64,000 bases of DNA, from NCBI GenBank assembly GCA_003254905.1, contig QANU01094673.1:175447-239446 (forward strand), given 5' to 3'. How positions within the stretch are numbered: the stretch's first letter is position 1; each line of letters opens with the position of its first letter. The DNA is from Nissolia schottii. Its lineage: Eukaryota > Streptophyta > Magnoliopsida > Fabales > Fabaceae. Shown in pieces: positions 1 through 12,017 of the stretch. A model generated the notes under the pieces. It was not told the origin of the DNA and did not search any database. It saw only the letters and a program-made list of their open reading frames with translations. A program made the translations under genes and the position numbers.

Positions 1-38
1 ACCGGACCCCTATAGGATTGTGATAGAACACCTCTGAA

Positions 39-152
39 CGGATGGCGACGGACCACCATCGGATGGCGATGAACCACTGTTGGACCGTCGATGGCAACGA
101 ATCATTGTCAGACGGTGACGAACCTCCGTCGGACAGCGATAGGCCACTAGCT
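39..152. repeat. Degenerate GC-rich tandem repeat
   Basis: About five degenerate units of roughly 20-26 bp, each variations on GGATGGCGAYGAACCAC, follow one another and stand out from the AT-rich sequence after them. The array may begin before the window. It could be a minisatellite or the end of a transposon. No coding frame is evident. Confidence 0.45.
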
Positions 153-156
153 ACAT

Positions 157-740
157 ACATCATTTTGTCATGGGAATTTTTGTGAAAGCACATTGTAATC
201 CTATGAATGTTACTAAGAGTTCAATTCAACCAAATGCTTTCAAAACATATTCCTATGAAAGTTTTTCCCAAGAATAGCATTCCTAAGAATAAAAAAGATA
301 CAACGAAACACACACCCCCAAAGAATAATATGAGTCAAAGATCAACAAAAGTCAACTTTTGGTCCAAAGGATCAATTTCATGATATAAAACATAAAGTAT
401 AAATTCTCATATAACATGTACTCTTATTAATTATTAAAATTACAAGATATATTACTAAAAGTCTAGATAATAATTTATTATAAATATTAAAGTTATAAGA
501 TAAAATATTTAAGTCAAAAATATTTATTAAAGGGCATAATAATTATTTAAAAGCTTGGAACGTAATTAAAAGGATAGCATAAGACTTACCACGAAGAATA
601 TACCCAAAGAGATCATTAGAATTATATAATAAATTATAAAGAGTAAAGATAATATTTTAGTATCCTTTATAAATAATAAATGTAATATTTTTATTATTCT
701 TAATTATTTATAATTCTATAATAATTTTAGGAATGATATT
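157..740. other. AT-rich intergenic DNA, nothing recognised
   Basis: No ORF, RNA gene or terminal repeat was recognised in this stretch, which is very AT-rich from about 400 onward. Confidence 0.5.
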
Positions 741-741
741 T

Positions 742-1357
742 TCGGAAAAACTCTCAATTTAGTCATTGTTGTTTATCAACTTAGACAATTTCATCCCTCT
801 AAAACTTTTTAGTCATTTTAGTCTCTATTATTTTTTAAATCAATCAATTTCACCATTCTTTAATTTTTTTAGTCACTTTAGTCCCTATGACTTTTCAAAT
901 CAATCAATTTCAATGAAAACTTGTCTACTTTACTGTGTAAATATTCAAGCACCTCATTTTCATATTTTGCAAACATACCCCCACCCACGCATGTTTGTTT
1001 CTCATTGTGGATACACATTTTTTGTGGACATGGGATCTGAAATAACATCGTTTTGCTTGAAAGGGTACACTATTAGATGTGTAAAACGACGTTGTTTCTA
1101 ATGTGGAGGATGTAATGTGGACCTTTAACTAGTGACACCCCTCCATTATGCTCTAGGTTAGTCGTCTTAATATAGGGGATGGATGTAGGAACTAGTTAAT
1201 TTTTGTAATATGCAGTGACTAAATTGGCCAAAAAAATTTTAAAGGGATAAATTGAATGATTCAAAAAATAATAAGGACTAAATTGCCCAAATTGTTTTAA
1301 GGGGAATGAAATTGTCCGAGTTTAAAAAATAACAGGGGCAAAATTGTGGGTTTATCT
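742..1357. mobile_element. Non-autonomous foldback (MULE-like) element with ~150-bp inverted repeats
   Basis: The left end (about 742-900) and the reverse complement of the right end (about 1200-1357) match over roughly 150 bp with many substitutions. Both carry spaced copies of the motif TTTAGTCCCTAT and CAATTTCATCCC. The short middle has no transposase. Long inverted repeats and no coding capacity fit a foldback or Mutator-like non-autonomous element. Flanks share only ATATTTT, so a target duplication is not clear. The forward ORF through it (766-1101) is made largely of the inverted repeat and is not a gene. Confidence 0.65.
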
Positions 1358-1555
1358 AATATTTTATTATTCTATTATGATTTTAAAGTAATTATTTTGA
1401 TAATTATAGTGTGACAAATCCTTAATTCATTGCCATACATTGTCTAGGGTATTGTCATCCTTATTTTGTGTTGATTCCAAAACTTTTGTCGGTTTGTCAA
1501 TCGGAGTTACGGTTTGGAAGTTAGGATTGAGTCCGCTGGTTTTCAGGGCCCACTC

Positions 1556-2925
1556 TGTAACACCCTAGCTAGCTACTTACGCTTAAGTAATGTTCATTAG
1601 TTTGTTACTTCTCAGCTGAATTACTTTTAGACTTACTTTTGAAAGTAGAATTGTCATGAAAATATGGACCAATTTAAAACTTTTCTTTGTGTTACAAATT
1701 CGTAGTTATGAAAACGTGAGTCGTACTCGTGTCATGACGAAATTATACAAACTAAGAAAATTCATACGTTTGAGGGAATATTAAAAACACTTTCTCAACA
1801 TGCATTCATTACTACGACATATACATATATCACAAATAAATATATATGTACATGTGTACACCAAATATAGCTACGCATGGGACCTGTAGTGTAGCTACCC
1901 CTACCGTCCCATGCGGCAAAAGAAAATAACATATATGTTCAAGCCTACCTCTAATGGACCATCCGCTTGCCACGATAATCGTCCACTCTGCGTAAGTTTC
2001 AGAACTTAGAAGTAATGCCCCCATTTCTATTACTGTCAAAGGTTGACTTTGACATTACGTCCACTCAGTGACTTCCCGTCCTACTATCTTCAGCATCCTC
2101 GTTTGAGGCCCTCGAACTGGAGTCACCTCTTACATTCGCGTGTATGTTCCGAACTCTGCGGCCCCTCCACAACATTCCATGTTGTCTTGGAATCATAAGT
2201 AAATAGTATGAGAACTTACGTCTTCAATAGGAATCCTATGGGAATGACCTTTTCTTTGTATTCACTTATGGTCCCGCCGCTCAGGGGGTCTCTAAATTAT
2301 AAATTATATAACTAAGACACCCTACTTCATTTTAGTTCATACTAGTCCTGAGCAGCTTTATCTATTTACTAGGTGACGAGGGGAAAACTAGTCTTGTATT
2401 ACCTACTTTTATGACATCGTGCTTTCTAATCTTAAATGCATAGACATCTCATGACATTAAGTCACATCTACTCATACTTTACGAAACTTGAAGGGAATAC
2501 TCGTGATACCGAATCACACTGTGTTTGCCCTATGGCATAAACATATATCTTTTATTGAACTTAAACTTGTCACATCTGAAACTCACAAATACCATGCATG
2601 CTGGGGTTAATGGGGCCCTCTTATGTGCTCGTCAGGGTTTTCATTAGGGTAAATCCTTTTTTCCTTCATTTACCCATCAGGTGACCGTCGCCACCATCAG
2701 AATACATCATTCTTTTCCTTAGGTTGAGCTCGAACCAGTGTGGTAACAATCTACATACGCATTTAGCGTAAAATATGTAACCACCACCTGTGAGGTAGTG
2801 AGGGGCTACCTTGTGACATGCTAGAGGTGTTAATATTGTTTTCTTACATAACCATCCCCTGTGAGATGATGAGGGGCTATCGACTGACGTGCCAAAAGGG
2901 GGATTTTCTAGTCATCTTCTAATAA
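1556..2925 (+). mobile_element. LTR-A fragment, plus orientation
   Basis: It begins with TGTAACACCCTAGCTAGCT, a typical plant Ty3/gypsy LTR start, and shares blocks with the longer copy at 46362-49593 (for example the GAGCAGCTTTATCTAT block near 2352 and 47009). It carries two degenerate copies of a block containing GAGGGGCTA near 2800 and 2870. It ends where the sequence turns into a copy of the same family in the opposite orientation. No coding sequence was seen. Confidence 0.55.
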
Positions 2926-4240
2926 TCCATCCCATAAGGCTTCTTGGGACTCCACTCAAAGTTTTTCTCACCAACACCAACCTCTCTCACAAGTGGGTAA
3001 ACCTAGGCCAAGCTACCACTCTAGTGGTTTATGTGTGTTGTGTGTTGTAATATATAATGTGATATGTGACATGTTGTATGTTGCTTGTGTATATGTTGTT
3101 TTCTGTGGTTTTTGAAAGTTCATGGTGTTTCCTTGTGCATTGTTGGAATATGTTGGGAGAAAACAAGCAAAGAAGCAAGGCTATGCAACATTTTTATGTC
3201 AACCAGTTGAGCAGCCCTGGAGGGGCACTTAGTGACCTGAGCGTTCTTAGTGTCCGTTGAGCAACCCTGGATGAGGCGTTGAGCGACTTGGAAAACCCTA
3301 GGTTGCTGGGCGACTACTGACAGGGTAGCTGAGTGACCTGAGAAATCCTCAAGGTCCCAAATATCCCAACAAAAACTATCTCACCTTAATTTGTGTATGA
3401 CGAGTAAATAACTGTATATTATGTATTGTATCTTCAATATTATGCATCATGAGGGAATGGTTGTCATTAGGGCTCTAGGACAACCTTAGATAACTAGAAG
3501 TTAATCACATAATTTTGTAAAGATCATAAATGAACCTTAGGGAAAAATGTAAGATCTTAAGAAGGTTCCGGCCATAATGGGCCCGATATGCCTTGAAGAT
3601 AAGTACATAGATATATAGTAGGGAAATCCCCCCTCTCTTGGCACATCAACAGACAAGTCCTTCGTCGATCCTGTCAGATGGATTGGTTTATGACGAGAAC
3701 GCAGGCCTACGCCTGAACGAATGTTGAAGTCAGATTAAAAAGACAAGTATATGTGTCCCAAGTATAGGGTTATTACGTCAAAGCAAGTCAAAGTCACTAA
3801 GAGTGCAAGTAAAGTCAAGTAAGATATGAAAGATTTATGAAAGTATGAGTCCACCCCTGGTATTGTCAAAAGGGCGGCCCCTCACCATCCCACAAAGTTG
3901 GATGGTCATTCCCTATCAATTTTTATGCTAAATGCATATGTGGTTTGCTACCACACAGAAATGAGCTTTGTCTGACCAACAAAGATACAGAAATAGAGTA
4001 GCTTGTACACCAAACGGGGATGTCGGTCCCATGGTGTACAAAAGGGAATGATGGACAAGATAACACAAGAAGGACATTGTCCCAAGGCGCATAAGAAAAC
4101 CGCCCTTTCCTTCCATGCATAAGTTTGTGATGTATGTATGTAATGTATGCGAGGTGTTAGGTCTTATAAGGCCGTCTTTATAAGATATAAGTAATATGCG
4201 TCTACGTAATCTAATATCCTATAACGGATAAGTAATTGAA
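2926..4240 (-). mobile_element. LTR-A fragment, minus orientation
   Basis: This stretch is collinear with 43500-45440: matching blocks include GGGACTCCAC near 2947, TTTGTGTATGACGAGTAA near 3390 and ATGCCTTGAAGATAAGTA near 3588. Both copies are in the opposite orientation to the LTR-A copy at 46362-49593. It therefore faces the fragment at 1556-2925. A region with degenerate GAGCAGCCCTGG-type units lies at about 3208-3340. No protein remnant was identified. Confidence 0.55.
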
Positions 4241-4244
4241 AGCA

Positions 4245-5537
4245 TGATAAGTGTCATATTTTGGTATTTTCATAGGTTAAAATGACACTTATCTGCATTG
4301 TTTCATATGAATTTACTAACAAAATTCCTCACTTTTGTAGGATTCTAGTATAGTTCAAGGAAATGGATGCATATATTGTAGAGGACTGAAATTTTTGTCA
4401 AATTCCCACAAAAATAAGAGGCACGGAACAAAGAGCTTAAAAGCAAGAAGAAATGAAGGAAAAAGAAGGCTTCTGTCCGCTCAGCGGCCTTAAGGAGGCG
4501 CTGAGCAACCCCTGTTCTAGAAGATCAAGCTTACTTCAGACTGAAGAAATTAACTTCAAGCTGAAGAAACCTTAAACCGCCTAGGGCATTCAACTACCTC
4601 TGTAAACCGCTCAGCGGCCAACGTAAAATTTCCCTATAAAAGGACATGAGCATTCAACATTCAGAAGAGACTTCACCAATTAAGATCATAGAGAGCTTAG
4701 AAACTTAGCACCGAGAGGAAAGCACAGAAAGAAGTCAAGAGTTGTCGAAGAAGCACTGGTGACACTCACCATGGCGGCATGAGAACATGTCATGGTGAGC
4801 GTACGTCACCTTGCACTTTTGATTTCTTCTTGTAAGATGGATAGTTAATCCTCTTGTTGTTGGGATTTAGCGAGTACTATGGTTTGATTGTATCAATTTA
4901 ACTCTTTTAGATATGATTTTATTAAATTCCATGATTTACATGATTTGATCTTAAACTTACTGCTTGTTTTAGTTTGATCAACTACGACTTGAATTAAGAT
5001 TTAATTTGTGTGTGAAAGCAACATAATTGAATTGGAGCTAAATTAATTCATCTAATATTCATAATTGCTAGAGATAGAGTTAGGGCTATTAGTCATTTTA
5101 ACACCCGAAATTACATCGATTTGCTTTGTTAGTATGTACAAGAGATTAACAAAATGACAAAGGGAACCGGATGATCTTTTCATGCTTGAAAGAGATGAAT
5201 ACGATAAGAATTGGTGGCGAGGAATCAAAGGAATTGATAATTCATATGCATTGAGTTAATGGATATATGAAAATTGTATTATGAGTTAATTCCCAACAAG
5301 CTTTCCTATCTGGTTTTCACTCGGTGTCACTTTATTTTAATCTGTTTATTTTTAATTCTCAAATCATAAACAAACCACCTATACTGCTTAATTAACAAAA
5401 CCTAAGAAAGACTTTATTATTCAACTCCCTGTGGATACGACTATACTGCTATGAAATCCTTCATGGATTTGAAAGCTGTAAAGTAGGAGATATATATATA
5501 TATATATAATGATTGAGAGAATAAAAAGCTTTCAACA
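4245..5537 (+). mobile_element. Athila/Tat-like Ty3-gypsy LTR followed by a decayed primer-binding site
   Basis: The LTR starts with TGATAAGTGTCATATTTTGG and has a TATA box (TATAAAA, 4635-4641) and the CCCTGTGGATACGA motif (about 5430) seen near the ends of many plant gypsy LTRs. Directly after it, 5542-5563 reads as a mutated form of the tRNA-Asp-type primer-binding site (TGGCGCCGTTGCCGGGGA; C-to-T changes dominate). Two exact CGCTCAGCG palindromes lie inside at 4478 and 4608. The match to Athila-type elements is from family knowledge; no search was run. Confidence 0.55.
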
Positions 5538-5559
5538 AAAATGGCTTTGTTGTCGAGGA

Positions 5560-8500
5560 GTTGTGTCATAATAAATGCATTACTTGGGTTTTGTTGATTT
5601 AAGCAAATGTAAATACTGTAAATACTATTATTAAGTTCGTTTCTTATTGTCTTATTCTAATCTTTTTGGGAAGTATGTACTGTTCTTAGTTATGCAAGGT
5701 ACCGACAAAACTAAGAACAAGCAAAAGTCGGCCAACGCTAAGCCAAGTCCAAAGGAGGCATATAAAGTAGTTACTAATCGACATGGAAGGTTGGCTGAAC
5801 CAGAAATTTGGTGATATGTGCATAGGACCACTGCAGCTATGGCCTATTTTGCTGAACAATGAAAAGGAAATAGGCGTCGAGCTGATGACGTAAAACAATC
5901 ACTTCCTGGGAGGCAAACCAGTGTTTGTAAGTATTTTACTATGCTTTCTAGTTTTTGTTAGAAATATCTAACTTGTTCCAAGACTTAGAAATCAAGAATT
6001 CAATGAATTATGAAGAAATGATCCATAAACATGTGTTTTCATGCATTGAAATTGGATTGTCTATAATTTCTATACAAAGCTGGTATTTCAATGGTAAGAC
6101 AAGTCCAATTCATGCCATGGAATTTGTAGTAATGATTGATTTGTAAGAAGAAACCATTTTTCAAAATTTGACATATTCAGTTGGGGTTCCCAATTGCAAC
6201 AATCAATCATTTTGGTCATTTCTGCATAAACTGCATTGGAATTGTATTTCAAAGCCTGGAACAAGCCCAATTTAATATATTATGTTAGTATTATGGTGTT
6301 AGAATAGCTTTATAATGGATTTGGTTACTTGTGAAATGAATTGAAGTTAGGTTCATGATTTTGCACATTTAGGAACCAAAGAAGTGAAATTGAGGAATTA
6401 TGCATAATGCTTAACTTTAATGGCTTTAACAGGTTTCAAAAAGGTAATCTAATTGTTATTAAATGTTAAATTGAAAAGAAAGTGAGTTTTGAAGCAATTG
6501 AAGTATTGAGTGGAAAAACCAAAGCAAACTAGGCTTAATATGGACCTTAAGATGACTTATGTGCTAAACATGTTTGAATTGTTGATCTTGAGCCTTGCAC
6601 AAGTTTCTTAGGTCATATATGATTGTTTGCATTGATTGGTTTGTATTTCCCATGGTCATAACATGATTTGACCTATTAACTTGCTAGACAAGCTTAAACT
6701 TGTCCATAATAGGGCCAAATTGAGAATTTCTGTTCAAATAAGCGAAATTATGCAATCTTAAGGTTTAGACAAGTTATAAAGGTCATTTAAAAGGGAACAA
6801 ATCAATTGCCATCCCTTGGAAATGGTCATAGCAAAATATAACCTCTAAAAGTGAGAAAATGCCATAACTTTCCTTGGAAGGCCAAATTGAGAATTCTAAA
6901 CCTAAAATACATGATCCTTGAATCTCAAGCCTTAGACAAGTGTTAAATCTGCTACCAAGGGAAAAGAATCAATTGTCATGCCTTAGAAATGAAAATTGCA
7001 AAATTTGACCTATTAGATGGTGAATTGACATTTTGATATACAATAGGTAAGTTTTAATCAATCAATTAGCATGCATTGTGATTACTTGAGGAAATGAAAA
7101 TTCAATGAATCTAAAAGATTTTATAGAAGAAGGGAATCAGTTTGGAATAACACTTAAATGGCAAGAGCAAAGCCTTCTCAAAAACATCATAAAAGTGACA
7201 TTTTTCAGGCTTCTGCAGTCGCTCAGCGGACCTACTGTCATTGCTGAATGACCTGTGCCATAAAACTAAAAACTAGAATCAGTCTCAAGTCTCGCTCAGC
7301 GGCATCGTTGGCTCGCTCAATGGCCTGACGACTGTATGATATGCGCTCATTTCCTTTCTTCTCACTCAGCAAAGTAGTTTTCATTCCGTATTTCCACTTA
7401 CATATTCTTACTCATTCTTGCTCACTTATTATGCATGTTTCTCTTCAATCTCTCTTTCTCATAACAGAACCTTCACTCACAAAATTTTGAGGAAATAACT
7501 AAAATACGTGAATCAATTGTTTCATTTCCTCTGTGCTTGATTTGCTAGTGATAGGTTCTTATTGATACATGGTTCCAATTGCTGAATTACTATAGGTACA
7601 TCATGAACCTTAATTACTTGCAATTGAAGGTGTTGCTATTGAATGATAAATTGAAAATCCTGCGGTTTAATTGCTTAGATTTAGGTCTCTTAGTGCTAAT
7701 CTGTTATTTGATTATTAATTGAAGAACTTAAACCTTAAATCTAAAGATCAATTTCAAGATTTCTAAAATTATATCCTTCAATTAGCAAATTAAGTATTTT
7801 CAATTGAAAGGTGTAAAATGAACTGAACTGAAATTGAAATTCCTAGCTGGTTTCGGATTAAAAAAAATTCACAAATGGAAACTTTTCAATTTCAAATTCA
7901 AAAATTCAAAAGCACCTTTTGAAAGAAATGAATATAAAATGGCAAAATTTTAAAATTGAAAAGCAAATGTTGTTTCATATTGAATCACGGGTTATTACAG
8001 GAACTTCGAACTGCATAACTTCCTTGTGGGAATTTCTGACCACATTTCTATTGCAGAAAATTCTGTCTGCATACGATTCAACCATGTAAACATGATATCT
8101 CATATTTGGTCATATCATCTCTCTAATCCTTCTGGTACTATTACTTGGGAAAAGGAATTTCTGATTATTTTTGCAGGCCTAAAAACAACGAAAGAGCCTT
8201 CAAAAACCTATGTAGAGAGATAATCATTTCTGTCAAGCCTAGAGGATGAAGAGCATGAGTCTTCAGAGAAAGATGATCCTCAATCTCCTCATCTAACTAA
8301 ATCAAAGTAGCCCAATTGCAATGAGAAACAAAGCCAAGATTTTATCAAGCAACATGGTTATCAACTTGTATTGTGGCTCAAACGGGATAGCAAGGGTCAA
8401 ACATTCAACGTATGTCAATAAGGATATGTAGGTTTAAAACACAAGGAATGCCTTAATCATGTAACATGTCCTGCATAATGTTGAAAGTGAAATCCAGATA

Positions 8501-8975
8501 ATCTCAAGCAAGTTCTAGACTTGATTTTTAGTGAGTGTGCACACAACAAAGAAATGACACGATACTTTTACTAGGTACTTTCATCTAATTAATCACAACA
8601 TGCCAACATATATCAAATACTCAATCAAACATAATGCCAACGTACATAATAATAAGAAACAATTCAAGTTCACAGTCCAAGTTTCAACTACTCATGAATC
8701 TCCACAAATATTGCATACATAAATAAAATAACTATCCTAAGTATACAAAAATTAATAAGAATTAGAAACCTCCCACCCCATACTTATAGAAGTGCGCTGG
8801 CCTTGGTGCATAAGACCTGACAACAACAAGAACAAAAAAAAAAAAACTAAAGGAAAGGAAAGGAAAGAAAAACTCACAAATGGTGGTTGTCTCCTACCCA
8901 AAACTATTGTTTAATATCCTTAAGTTAGGCGATTGTTATCTTCATCATCGAGTCTCATTGGTAGCTCCAATCATC
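5560..8975. other. Retroelement-derived non-coding stretch, no gene recognised
   Basis: This follows the decayed primer-binding site and is probably element interior. A short frame from 5692 (MQGTDKTKNKQKSANAK) looks protein-like but stops at about 5814 and I cannot assign it. The interval contains a degenerate ~170-bp tandem repeat (annotated separately) and two CGCTCAGCG palindromes (7220 and 7293). Nothing else was recognised. Confidence 0.4.
6580..7050. repeat. Three degenerate ~170-bp tandem units
   Basis: Landmarks recur at a steady step: GCCTTGCACAAGTT (6588), GGTTTAGACAAGTT (6760) and GCCTTAGACAAGTG (6928), as well as GGCCAAATTGAGAATT at 6713 and 6882. The units have drifted by many substitutions and small indels. 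They lie in the interior of a decayed LTR element, where untranslated regions often carry tandem repeats. Confidence 0.5.
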
Positions 8976-9164
8976 TACAATCACCCTCTAATTGCACTGT
9001 TGTTACGGGTGGCATGGCCCACCACACTGGAATAATGAAAATGGGAGGTAACACCATAATACCACCATCCTATCTTGCCTTCTACTAGATCCCACTTAAG
9101 GGCAGTTGCGACTAGAACTTCAAAGTCATGCTTTATCCCAGCTACTATGTCTACCTGGCACAAC

Positions 9165-9790
9165 TTATTTCTTCCCACGATTTTTCTTATTGTCAAAGAT
9201 GTTGAATAAAGCTCGTTCACCCATAAACTCCAAAGAAATCGTATCAAGATGAACTTCGATCCTAGTAAGAGCTGTCTCGAGGAAAGGTCTTCCCAAGATG
9301 ATTAGAGTTAGGCTACTTGATGCTTTACTTGCCATTTCAAGAGCAACGAAATTGCTAGAAAATATTAATCCTTGCACTCACACCAACACATCTTCAATAA
9401 CACCTGGCAACTCAACCATGCTTTTATTAACTATTTAAATAACAAGCTTTGTTGGCTTCAGTGATCCAAGCCCAAGGGAATGATAAACCGAAAGAGGCAT
9501 GACATTGATAGCAACACCTAAGTCAACCACGGTGTGCTCAAACTGAGTTGACCCAATCTTGCAGATAATAGCGAACATCCCTATATCAAGAAACATCTCT
9601 AGCATAGGTTGAATAATGACAGAGACATTTTAGCATAAATTTATCTATTCACTCCCTTTTAATCTCTTCCTGTTTGTAAAATATTCCTTAAAAAGCTTGG
9701 GATACTTAGGAATTTGGCGAATCGCATCTAGAAGGGGTATGTTAACCTCAACCTTTTTGAAGATGTTCAACATTTCCTTATCCTCTCCCG
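9165..9790 (-). pseudogene. Decayed Ty3-gypsy Gag-protease region
   Basis: Read on the minus strand, 9780-9670 encodes VEVNIPLLDAIRQIPKYPK, the end of the Gag linker typical of Athila-like elements. About 9600-9165 encodes a retroviral-type aspartic protease: the active-site motif is degraded to DLGVAINVMP (DLGASINVMP in intact copies) and the C-terminal LIILGRPFL motif is intact. Stop codons break the frame after KPTKLVI, before VQGLIFSS and after the LKGSE segment. This is inert transposon debris on the opposite strand to the LTR at 4245-5537, so it belongs to another insertion or to an inverted piece. No reverse transcriptase was found beside it. Confidence 0.8.
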
Positions 9791-9892
9791 TCTCAGCTAG
9801 TTTCTTAGGCTTTAATAACTTGTAACAGAAAGGCGAAGGAATGGGCTTCTCCTTCCCTTATTCTAGTGACTTTGGTGTGGTTCTGCTTCTAT

Positions 9893-9973
9893 CTTCACCT
9901 CCAGCAATCTTGCGAGAGTCTTCACCTCCAACAACCTTGCAAGAGTCTTCACCTCCAGTAACCTTGCTAGAGT
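9893..9973. repeat. 27-bp minisatellite, three units
   Basis: Three consecutive 27-bp units begin with CTTCACCTCCA at 9893, 9920 and 9947, with a few substitutions. On the minus strand they read as repeats of the kind GGEDSxK. The unit length is a multiple of three, which fits an origin as a coding repeat in the adjoining retroelement Gag. Confidence 0.75.
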
Positions 9974-9999
9974 CTTCATCGTCCACCTGTTTCTTCTAT

Positions 10000-10610
10000 G
10001 TTTCTTCTTCATCATCCAACCTTGCTAGGAACTTGTTGGTTGTTACTGGTTCTTTATGTAGTTAAACTCATTCCTTATCACATGTATAGCCCTTTGTTTT
10101 CTTGCAGGGTAGCATAAATCTTCTGCTAGTTTTCCTACATTTTCCTTTGAGTTTCCTGCATCATCCTCTGGTTCTATTACATCATTCTCATCATCTTCTG
10201 CATAAGGGGTCATCAGAGGCTAGGTTGCCTGCGGAGGTGGAAATTGGAGAAGATAAGGTGACTGCTAAAATTGTTCATGTTGCCTCTACAAAAGGGGAAT
10301 ATATATCTACTTTTGTTATTGCCGTTGGACCTGTGGCTGAGTATTAAGAACATTGGAGTTAGTACTCCACCTGAAAAATAGATTATCCTTCCAACCGAGA
10401 TTATAAGTGTTATTATATGATTTGTGGACAACTTGATAGTACTAGTTCCCACATACACTGAGCCAAAGGTCATTCTAGAGGAGTTTCCATAAGCAGAGGA
10501 GACGTGTGCCAATGAGAGATTTACTCGAAACTTAGAGCGTGGAGTGATAGCTAGGGTTATCAGTGTCAGTAGTCCTTTAGGAAACCCTAGATTTAGGCAT
10601 TCAACTTATA
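10000..10610. other. Unassigned, probably retroelement-derived
   Basis: Overlapping open frames occur on both strands (for example 10102-10347 forward and 10213-10512 reverse), but neither resembles a known protein. The stretch lies between a Gag-protease remnant and an LTR. Confidence 0.35.
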
Positions 10611-10613
10611 GAT

Positions 10614-11030
10614 TGTTACGGACTAGGCCCAAAGACCCGAATTAGGACCTCCACTCTGGTCCACGGATCATGGGCCCCAAGTCCATGCCAACCGCTCAAA
10701 CTCATCCCTGGGTTAAGAAACCAGATTCCAAGCACTTGGATAAATCCTTGGACCGAGAGGAAAATTCGGCGTACAGAGGATTCCCCATAACCTAGAGGGA
10801 AATCCAAAATCACAAACCACATCACCTATGTCCATCTCGACATCCCGGGAGCCTGACCCCTCGATATAAATGAGATAGGGCTCCCTAGGTATTCCCTAGA
10901 AACCATCAATGATCTTGCACCCTTGTCCAACATCGACTTGCTTGAGCGTCAGAGTCATTGTAAGTACCCCCGCCACCATATTTGAGATACGTTGAGTTTC
11001 GAAGCCTTACCCATTTCAAGGACCACTCTT
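10614..11030 (+). mobile_element. LTR-B, Tat/Ogre-type LTR, plus orientation
   Basis: It starts TGTTACGGACTAGGCCC, has a TATA-like box (ATATAAAT near 10863) and, near 10935, TTGCTTGAGCGTCAGAGT, close to the TGACTTGAGCGTCGGAG motif found near the 3' part of many plant Tat-type LTRs. A related LTR lies inverted at 20331-20716 (its start reads TGTTATGGACTGGGCCC on the minus strand). The right end is not sharply defined. Confidence 0.55.
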
Positions 11031-11034
11031 CTCA

Positions 11035-11580
11035 GTACATAAATGTTTGACTTAGTTATGACTATGAGTTATGTTACCATGTTAACTTTAGGTTGTAAGT
11101 TGGAAGCATGCTTGTTCATTCTTTATTTTATAAGGCTATGTATTTGAATTATGAGTTCAATAATATTATATTACGGATCATTATAGTTATCAACATCATC
11201 AACTAAAGTATTCTTATTATGATGTGATGTATTTATTTATTGTTATCTCAAGTACGAGATGTATAAACGTGACATGTCATTCACATTACAAAATGTAACA
11301 CATAAAATGTCTAATCATCTATCATATAACAAAGTCTAATAACATAATTTTACCGGTACAGACAATCATAAGTGTGGAGATATGTATGTATTTCGCATCA
11401 AGTTCTGTACTCTTTTCTTGATGGTGATCATTAGTTTGGAAGCCTTTTAATGCCCATCTACTAGGACAGCTCATCATATGCTCAACCTTAAATAACTCAT
11501 CATAGTGGCGGAAGTCTTATAACCACTAAAATCAATTACATATATACTAGACTAAATAGAAATGCGTACACTATTTATAT
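11035..11580. other. 3' flank of the EPFL gene
   Basis: AT-rich, no ORF of note. It probably holds the 3' UTR of the EPFL gene next to the stop codon. No polyadenylation signal could be chosen with confidence. Confidence 0.35.
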
Positions 11581-11980
11581 TCATGGCTGGTATAACTTAT
11601 TGCCACACTTGCATCTCCATGCCTCCGGGTAGTACTCTGCGGTCATTGGCTTTGGCACAAGAACCAGTTTGCAGGGCATACATTTGCCACACTTAGAGGT
11701 GCAACGAGGCGGCAATGACCCTTGACCAACTAGCCTTCTTGCCCGATCCATAGAGACATCGCTTTTGACTTCATACGCCATGCCTTGTTTAGTCTCCTCC
11801 AATTCCTAATTAAAATGCATAATTACCTGATACTAAGTGGTAGGCTAAGATAATTAAAAAGATCTGCATTCCTTTGTTTATTTTATTATTATTTAAATTG
11901 TGAGAGAGAAATTATTCTCGTAATTCTAAATATTGAGAACTAAAATTAAGAGTTATTTTTCTCCCAACAAGTGTGTTAGG

Positions 11981-12017
<37 letters not shown>

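Noticed and set aside
8981-9247. Reverse ORF next to the protease remnant as a separate gene
   Set aside because: It overlaps the end of the gypsy protease in another frame and is best read as part of the same decayed element.
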